64,000 bases of DNA from Levilactobacillus huananensis (GCF_003946145.1 NZ_RHOC01000005.1:92299-156298), one strand, 5' to 3'. Counted from the first letter of the stretch, positions 54,663 through 63,926 are shown. Notes: generated by a model from the letters alone, not told the origin. A program made the numbers and translations.

Positions 54663-56633
54663 TCACTCCACTTCTTTTAGCTTTTCATTCTGAATGTACT
54701 GAACTATTTCTTCCCGATCAGACGTCATAAGCATATTCATAAAACTAGAATCACTCAGATTTGTCACAAGTTCGGAAAGTGCCCGCAAATGAGAATGGTG
54801 GTCGATTGCCGCTAAACAAATCACAATATTTACTGGATCGTTTTCCTTATTGCCAAAGTTAATGCCTTGGTCTAAAGTGCAGAGACTCATACTGATTTCA
54901 TTCACACCATCCTTTGAGCTTGCATGGGCAAGCGCAATGTGCGGTGCGATAACAATGTATGGCCCGAATTTTTTAACCGCCGCAACCATTGCTTCAGTAT
55001 AAGTAGAATTAATTCCTCCAGTTCTCTCAATTATCCGGCCACCATGCCGAATGGCTTCTTCCCAATTATTCACATGAACATTAGTTTCAATCGTATTTTC
55101 TGTTAACAAGTCTTTTAGCATTGGGCTTTTCTGCCACTCCTTTCTTTCATTAGCGCGATGTTCAATTTTTTCTGCAATGATTCTCTGCTCCAATTGATTT
55201 ATATTTTTTAGATCAATGGCATTTAGAATTGGTGATACTTTGAGACATGGAACCTTTAGATCAGGGAGATAGATTGTCGAAATAATGAAGTCCACATTTT
55301 TCAGCTTGCTACTTAGTTGGTCCATCGATGCGATTTCAATGTGAGCTTCCGACACCATTGTGAAACGATATTTAAGAAATTGTGAAGTCCCCACACCTAG
55401 ATTACAAATCAATAGAATCCTCAGATCCTTACTAATTTGGTTCTTAATTTTCTCTATTGAGGAGACAACATGTAAAGTCAGAAAAGCATATTCTGAAGTA
55501 TTATCAAAGGATGCAAATTCCTCATTTTCTAGTTTTTTTAGGCTTGATTGAACAGCCTCGTATTCTCTTGGAAACATGGATTGGATGTTTTCGAAAGACT
55601 CTTGCGTAATCAAATCCGTTAAATGTGTAGCCTTTTTAGTCAGCGTCGCTTGAAAATGTAATCCCAAATGCTGAAAAAGTTCCTGATCACCACTCAAATC
55701 GATCCCTAATTCTCGCCCCACCTCTTCAATAAAGTGATTGACAAGAAAGTCTACTTGAACGTTATACCCCCGTGAGACAACTTCATTTTTAATTAGGCCG
55801 CTGGTGTCAATCTGGGCTACTAAATATGAAGTTTCTCCCATAGTTAGATGTGTTTTAAACTGTTCTTCTAACGGTCCACTGATTTGTTGAAGCTTGACCA
55901 ATTCATTTTTCGGTCGCTTAAGTTCCGGTTGAAAATTAGTTTTAATCGCATGTCCCAACCGGATACGTCGCAAAACAACGTTAACCTTCATCACCATTCG
56001 TTCAAAGCTGTCGTATGTAAACTCCACCATTAACAAGTGTTCAGCTTCTCGCAGCCAATTGACAATGACCAAGCGGTCCCAACCACTAATCGCTTCTAAA
56101 TCATAATTAAACTGTTTTAGAAATCGAACATAGCTAAAATACGCCTCTCTGAAATCGCTTTCATTTCCATGAAGATGTAGCCCAAATTGTTTATCAAACT
56201 GAATATCTATGTGATGTGCCCGCAGTTCCCGCTTCAGGCGTTTTAAATCAGCGTTAATTGTACTTCGACTAACAGAGAGCATCTTTGTAAAATCGTCGAT
56301 TGTTAACCGTGTGTCATGCCAAAATATCTTGCTATATTCAAACCCAATTCTAAAATTAGGTTCTTCCCAATAGTTAACTTCTTTTCGATCACTGTTACCC
56401 GAAAGTTTTAGCGTCTGGGCAATCTCGGTTCGATCACCAGAAATTTCATAGCTGGTCATAACCTTCTTCTCAACTGGAGCAAATTGTGATGCCAATAGGA
56501 AGTTGTCAATTTCCACCAAATCATTATGAATCGTGCGTTTTGAAACCCCGAATAACTCCTGGATATCATTCTGTGAAACCGCCCCCTTTTCGCATAACAT
56601 GCTAAGTAAGACCTTGCTCCTTTCATTCAACAT
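54663..56633 (-). CDS. BglG/MtlR-type PRD regulator with fused EIIB-like and EIIA domains
   Basis: 656 residues from ATG at 56633 (GAGGAGG 8 nt upstream). N-terminal helix-turn-helix regions (VLLSMLCEKGAVSQNDIQELFGVSKRTIHND and DDFTKMLSVSRSTINADLKRLKRE), two PRDs with conserved His (RLGHAI; VNHFIEEV, HLGLHF), an EIIB-like segment LLICNLGVGTSQFLKYR, and a C-terminal EIIA-2 domain with APHIALAHAS. DNA-binding activator style rather than an RNA antiterminator. No separate EIIA gene is present in the operon. Confidence 0.88.
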   Translation of the reverse strand: MLNERSKVLLSMLCEKGAVSQNDIQELFGVSKRTIHNDLVEIDNFLLASQFAPVEKKVMTSYEISGDRTEIAQTLKLSGNSDRKEVNYWEEPNFRIGFEYSKIFWHDTRLTIDDFTKMLSVSRSTINADLKRLKRELRAHHIDIQFDKQFGLHLHGNESDFREAYFSYVRFLKQFNYDLEAISGWDRLVIVNWLREAEHLLMVEFTYDSFERMVMKVNVVLRRIRLGHAIKTNFQPELKRPKNELVKLQQISGPLEEQFKTHLTMGETSYLVAQIDTSGLIKNEVVSRGYNVQVDFLVNHFIEEVGRELGIDLSGDQELFQHLGLHFQATLTKKATHLTDLITQESFENIQSMFPREYEAVQSSLKKLENEEFASFDNTSEYAFLTLHVVSSIEKIKNQISKDLRILLICNLGVGTSQFLKYRFTMVSEAHIEIASMDQLSSKLKNVDFIISTIYLPDLKVPCLKVSPILNAIDLKNINQLEQRIIAEKIEHRANERKEWQKSPMLKDLLTENTIETNVHVNNWEEAIRHGGRIIERTGGINSTYTEAMVAAVKKFGPYIVIAPHIALAHASSKDGVNEISMSLCTLDQGINFGNKENDPVNIVICLAAIDHHSHLRALSELVTNLSDSSFMNMLMTSDREEIVQYIQNEKLKEVE

Positions 56634-56722
56634 TCTATCGGCCTCCTCATAATTAATTATTAAGCAACTGCTAATCAAAAACCAGTTCGTTTTTTTTCTG
56701 CATTCTGGCAAATACCAGCACA

Positions 56723-56750
56723 GCTATACCAATTGGCCGTCAAACGACAA
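56723..56750 (-). promoter_or_regulatory. promoter of the PTS operon
   Basis: TTGTCG - 16 bp - TATAGC with TGG before the -10. An AGTATT-GAGT-AATACT inverted repeat (56754-56769) lies just upstream and may be the regulator site. Confidence 0.6.
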
Positions 56751-56827
56751 TTCAGTATTACTCAATACTAACTCGAATTAATACTCCTAACACTCCATAA
56801 TCCACATGGGTTATTTGTTAAAGGGAT

Positions 56828-56860
56828 CAAAAGAAGTCCAATTCTTAAAAGAATTGAACT
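56828..56860 (-). terminator. possible intrinsic terminator downstream of the lipoprotein gene
   Basis: Stem AGTTCAATTCTT / AAGAATTGGACT (one mismatch), then TCTTTTG on the minus strand, about 175 nt after the lipoprotein stop. The rest of 56634-57035 (apart from the PTS promoter) shows no gene. Confidence 0.6.
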
Positions 56861-57035
56861 CCATCATTTTACAATCATCTGTGTCAGAAAACTGAGCACC
56901 TATAAAAATGATATCTAACGCTAAAGCTGATATGGAACAAATCCCCTACAAATTAGCAGTAAGGATTACCCTCTGCTTCCATCCAACCTACATCACTGCC
57001 CAGAAAGACAAGTGTAGCCGTACCATTTAACACCT

Positions 57036-57965
57036 CTAATAATCTGTCACTTTAACGTTCTTAGTTTTAATTTTATCGAACTTAACTTTAACATTCTTAT
57101 TAGTCGTCTTCGTCAAGAAAAAGAAATCTTTGTCGTTTGAGATACCCGTGTACCCCGTGTACGTATCGTCAAAAATACGTTCAGGTGCATAATAGGTCCC
57201 CTGCAATGGGATGTCACTCGTTAACGTCTTGTACTCAGGATAAGTCGTTTTGTATTCATCGTCTATTAACGTATCTACTGGTTGATAACTGTGTGCGGAA
57301 TAGATAAGCCGTTCTGATCCGACTTTATTGCCTGAGCTATCAGTGGTCACCTCGGCTCGCAAGTCGCTGGCAAATGGCGCTTTATACGTAGGTTCCTTGG
57401 ACTTTAGGGTTTTAGCAACCTCTTTGAAGTACGAGACAGTCTTTTCATTCGAATCTATGTCGTCCCGATCTTCTTCTAACACGGATTTATCTAAACCGAT
57501 ATCATGTTTACGTCGTTCAGTATCTGTTGCCAGAAGTTCCTTTGCGTCCTTAACTTTCTTTTGGGTCTCTTGAAGCTGACTGGCTACTGATGAGTGATCG
57601 CCACTCACAAACTCATCAAAGCTAGTTCTATCCGCCTTCTTTAAGTTTGAAATGATTTGTGAATCTGATTTCTTGTTGATATCTTTAAATGCCATCCCAG
57701 TACCCTTAGGAGAATAGGCCGTTATCTTCCCATTTTTGGTAACAAAGATAGTTCTAATTTTTGTGTTCTTGCTTAATTCCCGATTCTGGCTGTCATCATT
57801 ACTGGCAAAATACCAAATCCGCTGACTTGAAGATTGTGCATCCTTGAGAAAAGTTATTTCCTTTGAATTAACTTGGTTAGCACCTGACTTCCCACAAGCT
57901 GCCAATGACAAAATTGCTGTGCCTAATAAAGCGGCCCCCATTAATCGTTTGATGTAGCGTTTCAT
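57036..57965 (-). CDS. lipoprotein of unknown function
   Basis: 309 residues from ATG at 57965 (AAGGAG 9 nt upstream); ten in-frame codons before it lack a site. Lipoprotein signal MKRYIKRLMGAALLGTAILS with lipobox LAAC (Cys24). Middle region rich in D, K and E and likely coiled coil (about 125-190). Many S/T/Y near the C-terminus. Codon use is AT-richer than neighbouring core genes. I recognise no family; its place beside guaA suggests accessory DNA. Confidence 0.72.
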   Translation of the reverse strand: MKRYIKRLMGAALLGTAILSLAACGKSGANQVNSKEITFLKDAQSSSQRIWYFASNDDSQNRELSKNTKIRTIFVTKNGKITAYSPKGTGMAFKDINKKSDSQIISNLKKADRTSFDEFVSGDHSSVASQLQETQKKVKDAKELLATDTERRKHDIGLDKSVLEEDRDDIDSNEKTVSYFKEVAKTLKSKEPTYKAPFASDLRAEVTTDSSGNKVGSERLIYSAHSYQPVDTLIDDEYKTTYPEYKTLTSDIPLQGTYYAPERIFDDTYTGYTGISNDKDFFFLTKTTNKNVKVKFDKIKTKNVKVTDY

Positions 57966-58134
57966 AGTTAAACTCTCCTTATTATAATTTTTCATATGGA
58001 ACCTAATTAATAACTCAATGCCTAAATCTGGGTATGGATTAACCAGGAGTTAAATTATCCTCAATGCAATAGCGCCATGCATAGGTACGAAATGTTCAAT
58101 TATAGCGGTATCTATAACAACTAATCACATCAAT

Positions 58135-58677
58135 TTAATTAAGATATTCTTTGGGAATTTGTGAAGGCTCACCATCACCATCTGACGCGCCACCTTGCTC
58201 TACAAAGCCAACATACTCATTACGTTGAGTCTGATTCAATGTCCGGTACCATGTGTCAAAATCGGCCGTATGATGTTTATCAGCTTTATAAGTCTTAACA
58301 GGTTTCATGTCGGTTAATTTGACCCAGCCACCAGCGCGCTTCTTTTTAGTAATGGGTTTCATATAGTAATAATACATCCAGTTTCCCTTATGTTTGATTT
58401 GAGTAACACCGATACGTACCCATGTCGTCTTCTTGTAATTCTTCAGATAATGATTAGTCTTCAATTTTACATTCTTTTTGGTTCCAGTCATCTTGTAAGT
58501 TTTACCATTGGCATTTTTGACCCGATATTTATCATGATTAAACCCATGTGTCCACTTATTAATCCGACTATATCCAGTCTTGGTGGCAGCTGAAGCCATC
58601 TTACTCGGGAGAACTGTACCAAATACCATCGTTGCAATCATTATGGCGGTAACTAAGATACGATTCATTTTCTTCAT
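58135..58677 (-). CDS. secreted basic protein of unknown function
   Basis: 180 residues. Signal peptide MNRILVTAIMIATMVFGTVL with cleavage near SAA-SA-ATK (about residue 30); the mature part is lysine-rich (about 150 residues) with GWVKLTDMKP. Ribosome binding site GGGGGGG 8 nt before ATG. Same orientation as the lipoprotein gene 170 nt downstream, perhaps cotranscribed. Function unknown. AT-rich coding. Confidence 0.7.
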   Translation of the reverse strand: MKKMNRILVTAIMIATMVFGTVLPSKMASAATKTGYSRINKWTHGFNHDKYRVKNANGKTYKMTGTKKNVKLKTNHYLKNYKKTTWVRIGVTQIKHKGNWMYYYYMKPITKKKRAGGWVKLTDMKPVKTYKADKHHTADFDTWYRTLNQTQRNEYVGFVEQGGASDGDGEPSQIPKEYLN

Positions 58678-59144
58678 TGTTTAAGCCCCCCCTTTATTTT
58701 TGATTCTTCTCCAACAGTCTCTATTTAACCATGAATATTATTCACCACTAATCCTCATCTTTATTTGAGACCGCTTCTAAATCATAATTTAATTTAGATA
58801 ATAGTTCAATTAGTTTTTAACATATTATATTTATTGATCAATTTATGCATAAATAACGACAGTCACAACAGGGCACCGTTTCTGCCGATAAGTAACTTTG
58901 GTATGATTTGGAGCGCAGGACCTCTCAAATTGGAAGAGAACCACGAATAACCGTACGTTTAGACACTTTGAACAAGAGTGGTTGCTGTATTAGGCCCCAA
59001 TTATAAAACGGCCTTTTCTTTTACCAGTAATACCGACGTACACAAACGAATTATGGTTAAGTTAACCCCCATTACGAATAAAGAAACACACTTAAAAAAA
59101 TTATTGGCTCTTTATAAACCTCTAAAAAATGATGATGGAAACAC
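58678..59144. other. AT-rich intergenic region with a candidate small RNA
   Basis: No ORF with a credible ribosome binding site. Contains the plus-strand promoter-like TTTCTG-17-TATGAT (58879-58907), a hairpin AGGCC...GGCC-TTTTCTTTT (58992-59023), and poly-A tracts. The next element is the bidirectional terminator at 59145. Confidence 0.4.
58902..59023 (+). ncRNA. candidate small RNA
   Basis: Promoter TTTCTG - 17 bp - TATGAT with TGG before the -10, then about 110 nt to a weak terminator AGGCC-loop-GGCC followed by TTTTCTTTT. No coding potential inside. Not matched to a known family. Confidence 0.3.
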
Positions 59145-59183
59145 AAAAAACACGACTCCCAATTAAGGATAGTCGTGATTTTT
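59145..59183. terminator. bidirectional intrinsic terminator beside guaA
   Basis: Stem CACGACT / AGTCGTG with T-rich tails on both strands (plus ATTTTTGG, minus TTTTTTG). It lies about 110 bp downstream of the guaA stop. Confidence 0.75.
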
Positions 59184-59201
59184 GGTGGGATTTTTGGTGG
59201 G
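59178..59201 (+). repeat. tandem 12-bp repeat next to guaA
   Basis: ATTTTTGGTGGG twice in a row. In one minus-strand frame it reads PPKIPPKI. It overlaps the tail of the bidirectional terminator and lies 90 bp from the guaA 3' end. Confidence 0.75.
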
Positions 59202-59291
59202 GAATCACATAGATTCCTACCAATTTAATTTCTTATACAACAACTTAAACGCTGCTAAATCAGTATTGCGGTATCAAGTTATCTAGCTAGC

Positions 59292-60848
59292 TTACTCCCA
59301 TTCGATTGTCGAAGGCGGCTTACTCGTGACGTCATAAAGAATGCGGTTCACGTGATCCACTTCGTTTACGATTCGCACGGAAATTTCCTGAAGAACATCC
59401 CATGGAATACGGGCGAAGTCGGCGGTCATCCCGTCGATCGACGTCACAGCACGGATACCGACTGCATAGTCATACGTCCGGCCATCACCCATGACCCCAA
59501 CACTCTTGATGTTTGGCAAGACCGTAAAGTATTGCCAGATATCACGGTCGAGCCCGGCCTTCTTGATTTCTTCACGGAGGATTAAGTCACTATCGCGAAC
59601 GATTTGTAACTTTTCTGGCGTGATTTCACCAAGTACCCGAATCCCTAAACCAGGACCGGGGAACGGTTGACGCCAAACGAGGTCGCTTGGCATCCCCAAC
59701 TTTTCACCCAACTCGCGGGCTTCATCTTTAAACAGCGAACGCAATGGTTCGATTAACTGGAAGTGCATGTCTTCCGGTAACCCACCGACGTTATGGTGCG
59801 ACTTGATGGTTTGTGCCGTATCAGTCCCACTTTCGATCACGTCGGTATACAAGGTTCCTTGCGCCAGGAAGTCGATGCCATCGAGCTTCTGGGCCTCGTC
59901 ATTGAAGACTTGGATGAACTCGTTGCCGATGATCTTCCGTTTGGTTTCAGGTTCGGTAACCCCAGCCAACTTGCTTAAGAAGCGTTCCTGAGCGTCCACC
60001 TTGATGATGTTCAACCCAAACTTTCCTTCCAGACTTGCCATGACCTGATCGGCTTCCCCTTTACGGAGTAACCCGTGGTCGACAAAGATACTGGTCAGTT
60101 GCGTTCCAATCGCCTTATGCAGGAGCACGCCAACAACAGAGGAGTCAACCCCACCAGACAATCCGAGAAGGACGCGCTTGTCGCCCACTGTTTCACGGAT
60201 GTGTTCGATTTGCAGGTCGATGAAGTCATCCATGGACCAGTTAGATTCTGCGCCACAGACGTCGAAGGCAAAGTGCTTCAGGATATCATTCCCGAATTCC
60301 GTATTCCGAACTTCCGCATGGAATTGGATCCCATAGAAGTTGCGGTCAACGTCTTGCATGGCTGAGATTGGGCAATTTTCACTCGTCGCCACGCGTTCGA
60401 AGCCATCTGGTACCTGGGTGACCAGGTCACCATGGCTCATCCACACCGTCTGTTGCTTTGGCGTGTCTTTGAACAGTTTTGCATCGTCGCTGAGAACGGT
60501 GATATCCGCGCGACCGTATTCACGGTTGTCGGCGGATTCAACCTTCCCACCAGTCAAGCTGTGGGCCATCAGTTGCATCCCATAACAGATCCCCAGAATG
60601 GGAATTCCCAATTCGAAGATCTCAGGGTCAACATTGAAGGCACTGCTGTCGTACACACTGTTTGGTCCCCCGGAGAAGATAATCCCCTTGGGTCCCCAAG
60701 CCTTGATCTCGGCGGCACTCATAGTGTGCGCCTTGAGTTCGGAGTAAACGCCCATGTCACGAATCCGGCGTGTGATCAATTGATTATACTGACTACCAAA
60801 GTCTAGGACAATGATTTTGTCAAATTTTGACATATCAACGTTTGCCAA
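59292..60848 (-). CDS. guaA: GMP synthase (glutamine-hydrolysing)
   Basis: 518 residues from TTG at 60848 ([19 protein letters not shown]), after AAAGGGTGA; 27 more upstream codons are open but unsupported. Glutamine amidotransferase with nucleophile in [10 protein letters not shown] and catalytic His/Glu in FHAEV, ATP pyrophosphatase loop LSGGVDSSV, and C-terminal dimerisation domain ending PPSTIEWE. Converts XMP to GMP. The 3' end of guaA is a frequent integration site for islands in Gram-positives. Confidence 0.96.
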   Translation of the reverse strand: MANVDMSKFDKIIVLDFGSQYNQLITRRIRDMGVYSELKAHTMSAAEIKAWGPKGIIFSGGPNSVYDSSAFNVDPEIFELGIPILGICYGMQLMAHSLTGGKVESADNREYGRADITVLSDDAKLFKDTPKQQTVWMSHGDLVTQVPDGFERVATSENCPISAMQDVDRNFYGIQFHAEVRNTEFGNDILKHFAFDVCGAESNWSMDDFIDLQIEHIRETVGDKRVLLGLSGGVDSSVVGVLLHKAIGTQLTSIFVDHGLLRKGEADQVMASLEGKFGLNIIKVDAQERFLSKLAGVTEPETKRKIIGNEFIQVFNDEAQKLDGIDFLAQGTLYTDVIESGTDTAQTIKSHHNVGGLPEDMHFQLIEPLRSLFKDEARELGEKLGMPSDLVWRQPFPGPGLGIRVLGEITPEKLQIVRDSDLILREEIKKAGLDRDIWQYFTVLPNIKSVGVMGDGRTYDYAVGIRAVTSIDGMTADFARIPWDVLQEISVRIVNEVDHVNRILYDVTSKPPSTIEWE

Positions 60849-60884
60849 GCCATTCACCCTTTCTTCTTTTTCAACATTGTTTAT

Positions 60885-60913
60885 ATCATACAGATTTCTG
60901 AAACCCGGGTCAA
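60885..60913 (-). promoter_or_regulatory. guaA promoter
   Basis: TTGACC - 17 bp - TATGAT on the minus strand, 15 bp after the acetyltransferase stop, so guaA is independent of the upstream genes. Confidence 0.78.
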
Positions 60914-60929
60914 TGCAAAACTGACCCAA

Positions 60930-61508
60930 CTAGTTAAGCCGATAGCGCAAATGGACGTAAGGTTGGCGGTCAAGTTGACGATAAGCACTCACCACAAACC
61001 CGAATTCCGCAGCCAACTGCGCATTGCGACTACCGGGTCGCACATCCATCCCCACAACTCGCGCGCCACTCCGGCGGGCCTGTCGCAGGGCGTCATCCAT
61101 CAGCCATTCATCAAACCACCACTGCTGGTAAGTCTTATTGGCTGAGCGTGGTCGCACCGTCAAGAGGTCTAAATACCATTCGTCTGACAACGCACGTGGC
61201 GTTACCACAAGCTGCTGTGGCGGTGTCTCCTGCAAACGCATGAACAACGCCGACCACTGATTATCCAGAGTAGCTTCCACCGCCGCGGGGTAACCATAAG
61301 CCACCCCGACCGCGACTCCCTGGTTCTGATAGACCCGTGCCTGTGGGTAACCATAACGGAAATTTTTCTGGTGATAACCGACAAATAACAATTGCGAAAG
61401 CTGTTCCTTGGTCAGTCGCCGCAATCGGCGCAGATGCCGCCGTTCCAATTCGTGTAGCACCAGGATCGCCACCGCATCGGCATCAACAATCGTTGCCGCT
61501 CGTAACAT
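60930..61508 (-). CDS. GNAT-like acetyltransferase
   Basis: 192 residues, basic. LRAATIVDADAVAILVLHELERRH at the start and DEWYLDLLTVRPRSANKTYQQWWFDEWLMDDALRQARRSGARVVGMDV in the acetyl-CoA region give a GNAT fold; the pyrophosphate loop is degenerate, so activity is uncertain. It lies 11 nt downstream of coaA and is cotranscribed with it. Substrate unknown. Confidence 0.8.
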   Translation of the reverse strand: MLRAATIVDADAVAILVLHELERRHLRRLRRLTKEQLSQLLFVGYHQKNFRYGYPQARVYQNQGVAVGVAYGYPAAVEATLDNQWSALFMRLQETPPQQLVVTPRALSDEWYLDLLTVRPRSANKTYQQWWFDEWLMDDALRQARRSGARVVGMDVRPGSRNAQLAAEFGFVVSAYRQLDRQPYVHLRYRLN

Positions 61509-61519
61509 GGCGTCACCCC

Positions 61520-62443
61520 CTAATACTTTCGCAGAAGCAACCGGTCAATCCGGTGACCCACCGTCTTATGAATAATCATATCTGCGCGATTACGAGTGGG
61601 TAAAATATACTCTTCCAGGTTTTTCAAATCGATATCGTGCCAAACCTGTCGGGCCTTGGCCAAGGCCACGTCGCGGTCGCCCACTGCATACGGATAATAA
61701 TAGTTTGAGGGATCCTGAAAGGCCGTCTCAAGCAACAACTTGAATCGTTCCAAGAACCAATCTTCAATCAGGTCCGAGTCTGCATCCACGTATATCGAAA
61801 AGTCAGTAAAGTCACTCACATAAATCTGTTCATTTGTTGGCAATTGGAGGGTATTAATCCCTTCCACAATCAAAATGTCTGGATGCTCAATATAGTCAAA
61901 TTGATCGGGCACAATGTCATAGACTTCATGAGAATAGACTGGTGATTTGACGAGTGAAGCCCCAGACTTTACGGCGTTCAAAAAGTGAATCAAGCCCGCC
62001 ATATCGTAGCTTTCTGGGAATCCCTTTCGACTCATCAAATCCCGCTTTTTCAGTTCCTCATTAGGGTAGAGGAACCCGTCGGTCGTGATCAGCTGAATGC
62101 GCTGATCAGTAAAGTAATGGTTAAGCAGCACCTCTAACAGGCGCGCCGCGGTACTCTTCCCAACCGCTACACTTCCAGCAATTCCAATGATAAAGGGAAT
62201 TCGATGGGGCGCCTGCTGGAGAAAAGCGGCCTTGTCCTGTTGCAACTGGCGGTAATGTTCGACCTGCAACCGTAAGAGATGGACCAATGGAATGTAGATA
62301 TCCTGAACATCTTGCAGCGAGATCTGGTCATTAAAGGCCTTGATCTGCCGCAAACTCTCCGGCGTCAAGGGTAACGTCGCACGGTCGGCAAACCCTTGCC
62401 ACTCCTCGCGAGAAAACGCATTGTAATTAATGGGGTCACTCAT
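61520..62443 (-). CDS. coaA: pantothenate kinase, type I
   Basis: 307 residues. First committed step of CoA synthesis: phosphorylates pantothenate with ATP. P-loop GIAGSVAVGKSTAARLL, NYNAFSREEW at the N-terminus and FVDYDLE-like acidic motif (YVDADSDLIEDWFLERF) are typical. Normal length. Perfect -10 TATAAT upstream. Confidence 0.95.
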   Translation of the reverse strand: MSDPINYNAFSREEWQGFADRATLPLTPESLRQIKAFNDQISLQDVQDIYIPLVHLLRLQVEHYRQLQQDKAAFLQQAPHRIPFIIGIAGSVAVGKSTAARLLEVLLNHYFTDQRIQLITTDGFLYPNEELKKRDLMSRKGFPESYDMAGLIHFLNAVKSGASLVKSPVYSHEVYDIVPDQFDYIEHPDILIVEGINTLQLPTNEQIYVSDFTDFSIYVDADSDLIEDWFLERFKLLLETAFQDPSNYYYPYAVGDRDVALAKARQVWHDIDLKNLEEYILPTRNRADMIIHKTVGHRIDRLLLRKY

Positions 62444-62480
62444 AATAACACCTCAACTTTGCTCTGAAATAATTAGTCAT

Positions 62481-62486
62481 ATTATA
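62481..62486 (-). promoter_or_regulatory. coaA promoter -10
   Basis: Perfect TATAAT, 38 bp before coaA; no good -35. The rest of the 290-bp divergent spacer holds only the plus-strand promoter listed next. Confidence 0.55.
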
Positions 62487-62648
62487 CCGCAACTTCCGCC
62501 TATTTGCCTCGTTTCACCCATGCCATCAGACACCTTGAAAAGGGAGTAGGACAACAAGTGATTATCAGATCTAGACAGAACTTGCTACCTTTTGGCGTAT
62601 ATTTTTAATTAACTTATCAAAGTATACCGACAGAGATAGTTCAATACG

Positions 62649-62677
62649 TTGTCAAAAATATAACCGTGCTATATACT
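62649..62677 (+). promoter_or_regulatory. promoter of the matrixin-like gene
   Basis: TTGTCA - 17 bp - TATACT. The transcription start falls after 62680, which excludes the upstream in-frame ATG at 62666. Confidence 0.72.
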
Positions 62678-62731
62678 TACTACATAATATTATTTAATTA
62701 TAAGTCTACATACTACGAGGAGACAAAAATC

Positions 62732-63364
62732 ATGCTAGCAAATAAATTCAAGGGGTTAATGAAGTTCGTAACGATGATGGGTATTGGGGCAAGTTTGCTG
62801 GGTGCTGGTAGCGTTACTGCAAATGCATCCAATAAGGGCTACTGGGCAAATTACACACAGAGAACAATTTCCTATAAAGTCAACACTTCGTCAAAACGTT
62901 ACAAAAATATTTTTAAAAAGGCAATTAAGAATTGGAACAACACGAAAATAGTTCGTCTTCGCCCAGCTAAAACAAACAAAAAAGCGGTTATACATATGAC
63001 GACCGTCGCTGAATTCAATAGCCAATGGAAAGGCGTGTTTTTAGAACCCAATCTTGATGCGGCAACTAATGTCGACTCTTATACATGGACAAATATTATT
63101 AACAAAAAACATAGTAGAGAACTCATTTCTAAGGCATCCATCTATTTAAATCGAGAAAAATTAAACAATGACCAATACTCTGACAAACAAATCGTAAACG
63201 TGGCAACTAGAGAAATCGGCTATGCAATGGGGCTCACATACCAAAAAAAGGGACTTATGAGTAAAAATAATCGGAATAGCAAAATCTCCAAATCAGACAA
63301 GAAACATTTAGCTAAGGTCTACAAAGGCTATCCATTCAAAAATCACATTATTGAGCCTAAATAA
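62732..63364 (+). CDS. secreted matrixin-like protein with altered zinc site
   Basis: 210 residues from ATG at 62732 (GAGGAG 9 nt upstream). Signal peptide ending around NA-SNK. The domain resembles the secreted matrixin-type metalloproteases of lactobacilli: strand TQRTISYKVN, AIKNWNNTK helix, and the position of the zinc helix reads ATREIGYAMGLTYQKKGLM, where HExxHxxGxxH is expected. The three zinc histidines are R, Y and Y; the glutamate and Met-turn are kept. Probably not a zinc protease. AT-rich. Confidence 0.7.
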   Translation: MLANKFKGLMKFVTMMGIGASLLGAGSVTANASNKGYWANYTQRTISYKVNTSSKRYKNIFKKAIKNWNNTKIVRLRPAKTNKKAVIHMTTVAEFNSQWKGVFLEPNLDAATNVDSYTWTNIINKKHSRELISKASIYLNREKLNNDQYSDKQIVNVATREIGYAMGLTYQKKGLMSKNNRNSKISKSDKKHLAKVYKGYPFKNHIIEPK

Positions 63365-63430
63365 GCTACGGTAATTAACCACCCTAAAAGAAGCTCATCA
63401 CATGTAAGAAGTTCCTCAAAGATTCCAACA

Positions 63431-63473
63431 AAAAACTACCAACTGCTGACGCTCGTCGCCTTGGTAGTTTTTT
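63431..63473 (+). terminator. intrinsic terminator of the matrixin-like gene
   Basis: 11-bp stem AAAACTACCAA / TTGGTAGTTTT with a loop of 18 nt, T-rich tail; A-run on the left makes it possibly bidirectional. It may also be the right-end hairpin of the IS remnant. Confidence 0.75.
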
Positions 63474-63926
63474 ACTTCATAAATAGATCTTTGATATCCG
63501 CACTTTGTCATACTGGCATTTACACGGCCTTCAGCTTTTTGATTCCAAATATATCTTTCTATGTGTCTTTTGGTTCAAATCCACTGTACTCACATAATAT
63601 CCACGAGCCTCAAAACTTCGATTTCCGTAAATGTATTTTAAATTTGCATGGCATTCACGACACTTCATCCTCTTCAAATACCCCCAAAAACTAGCGACAC
63701 TCATCTTAGGCGGAATTCTAACCAACATATGGATATGGTCTGGCATTGCATGGGCTTCAATAATCTCAACATCTTTTAACTCACACAGTTTCCTTAATAT
63801 ATGGCCAATATCTGCTCTTAACTCTCGATAAATAACTTTTCGCCGATACTTGGGGCAAAAGGTTATGTGGTACTTACGATTCCATCTGGTATGTGCTAAG
63901 CTACTATCGTCTTTGGACTTCTTAGG
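63465..63926 (-). pseudogene. tnpA: IS200-type transposase (TnpA), frameshifted and without start codon
   Basis: Y1 HUH transposase. In one minus frame: SSLAHTRWNRKYHITFCPKY, then AMPDHIHMLV (HUH), then RGYYVSTVD with the catalytic tyrosine. No ATG, GTG or TTG exists between the upstream in-frame stop (63927-63929) and the coding body. Near 63566-63572 a one-base frameshift occurs: the frame ends KTHRKIYLESKS, while the family ending HIERYIWNQKAEGRVNASM continues in the next frame. Hence inactive. Confidence 0.82.

Noticed and set aside
58978..59166. 62-codon open frame on the plus strand
   Set aside because: No binding site, crosses a hairpin and the bidirectional terminator; no recognisable features.
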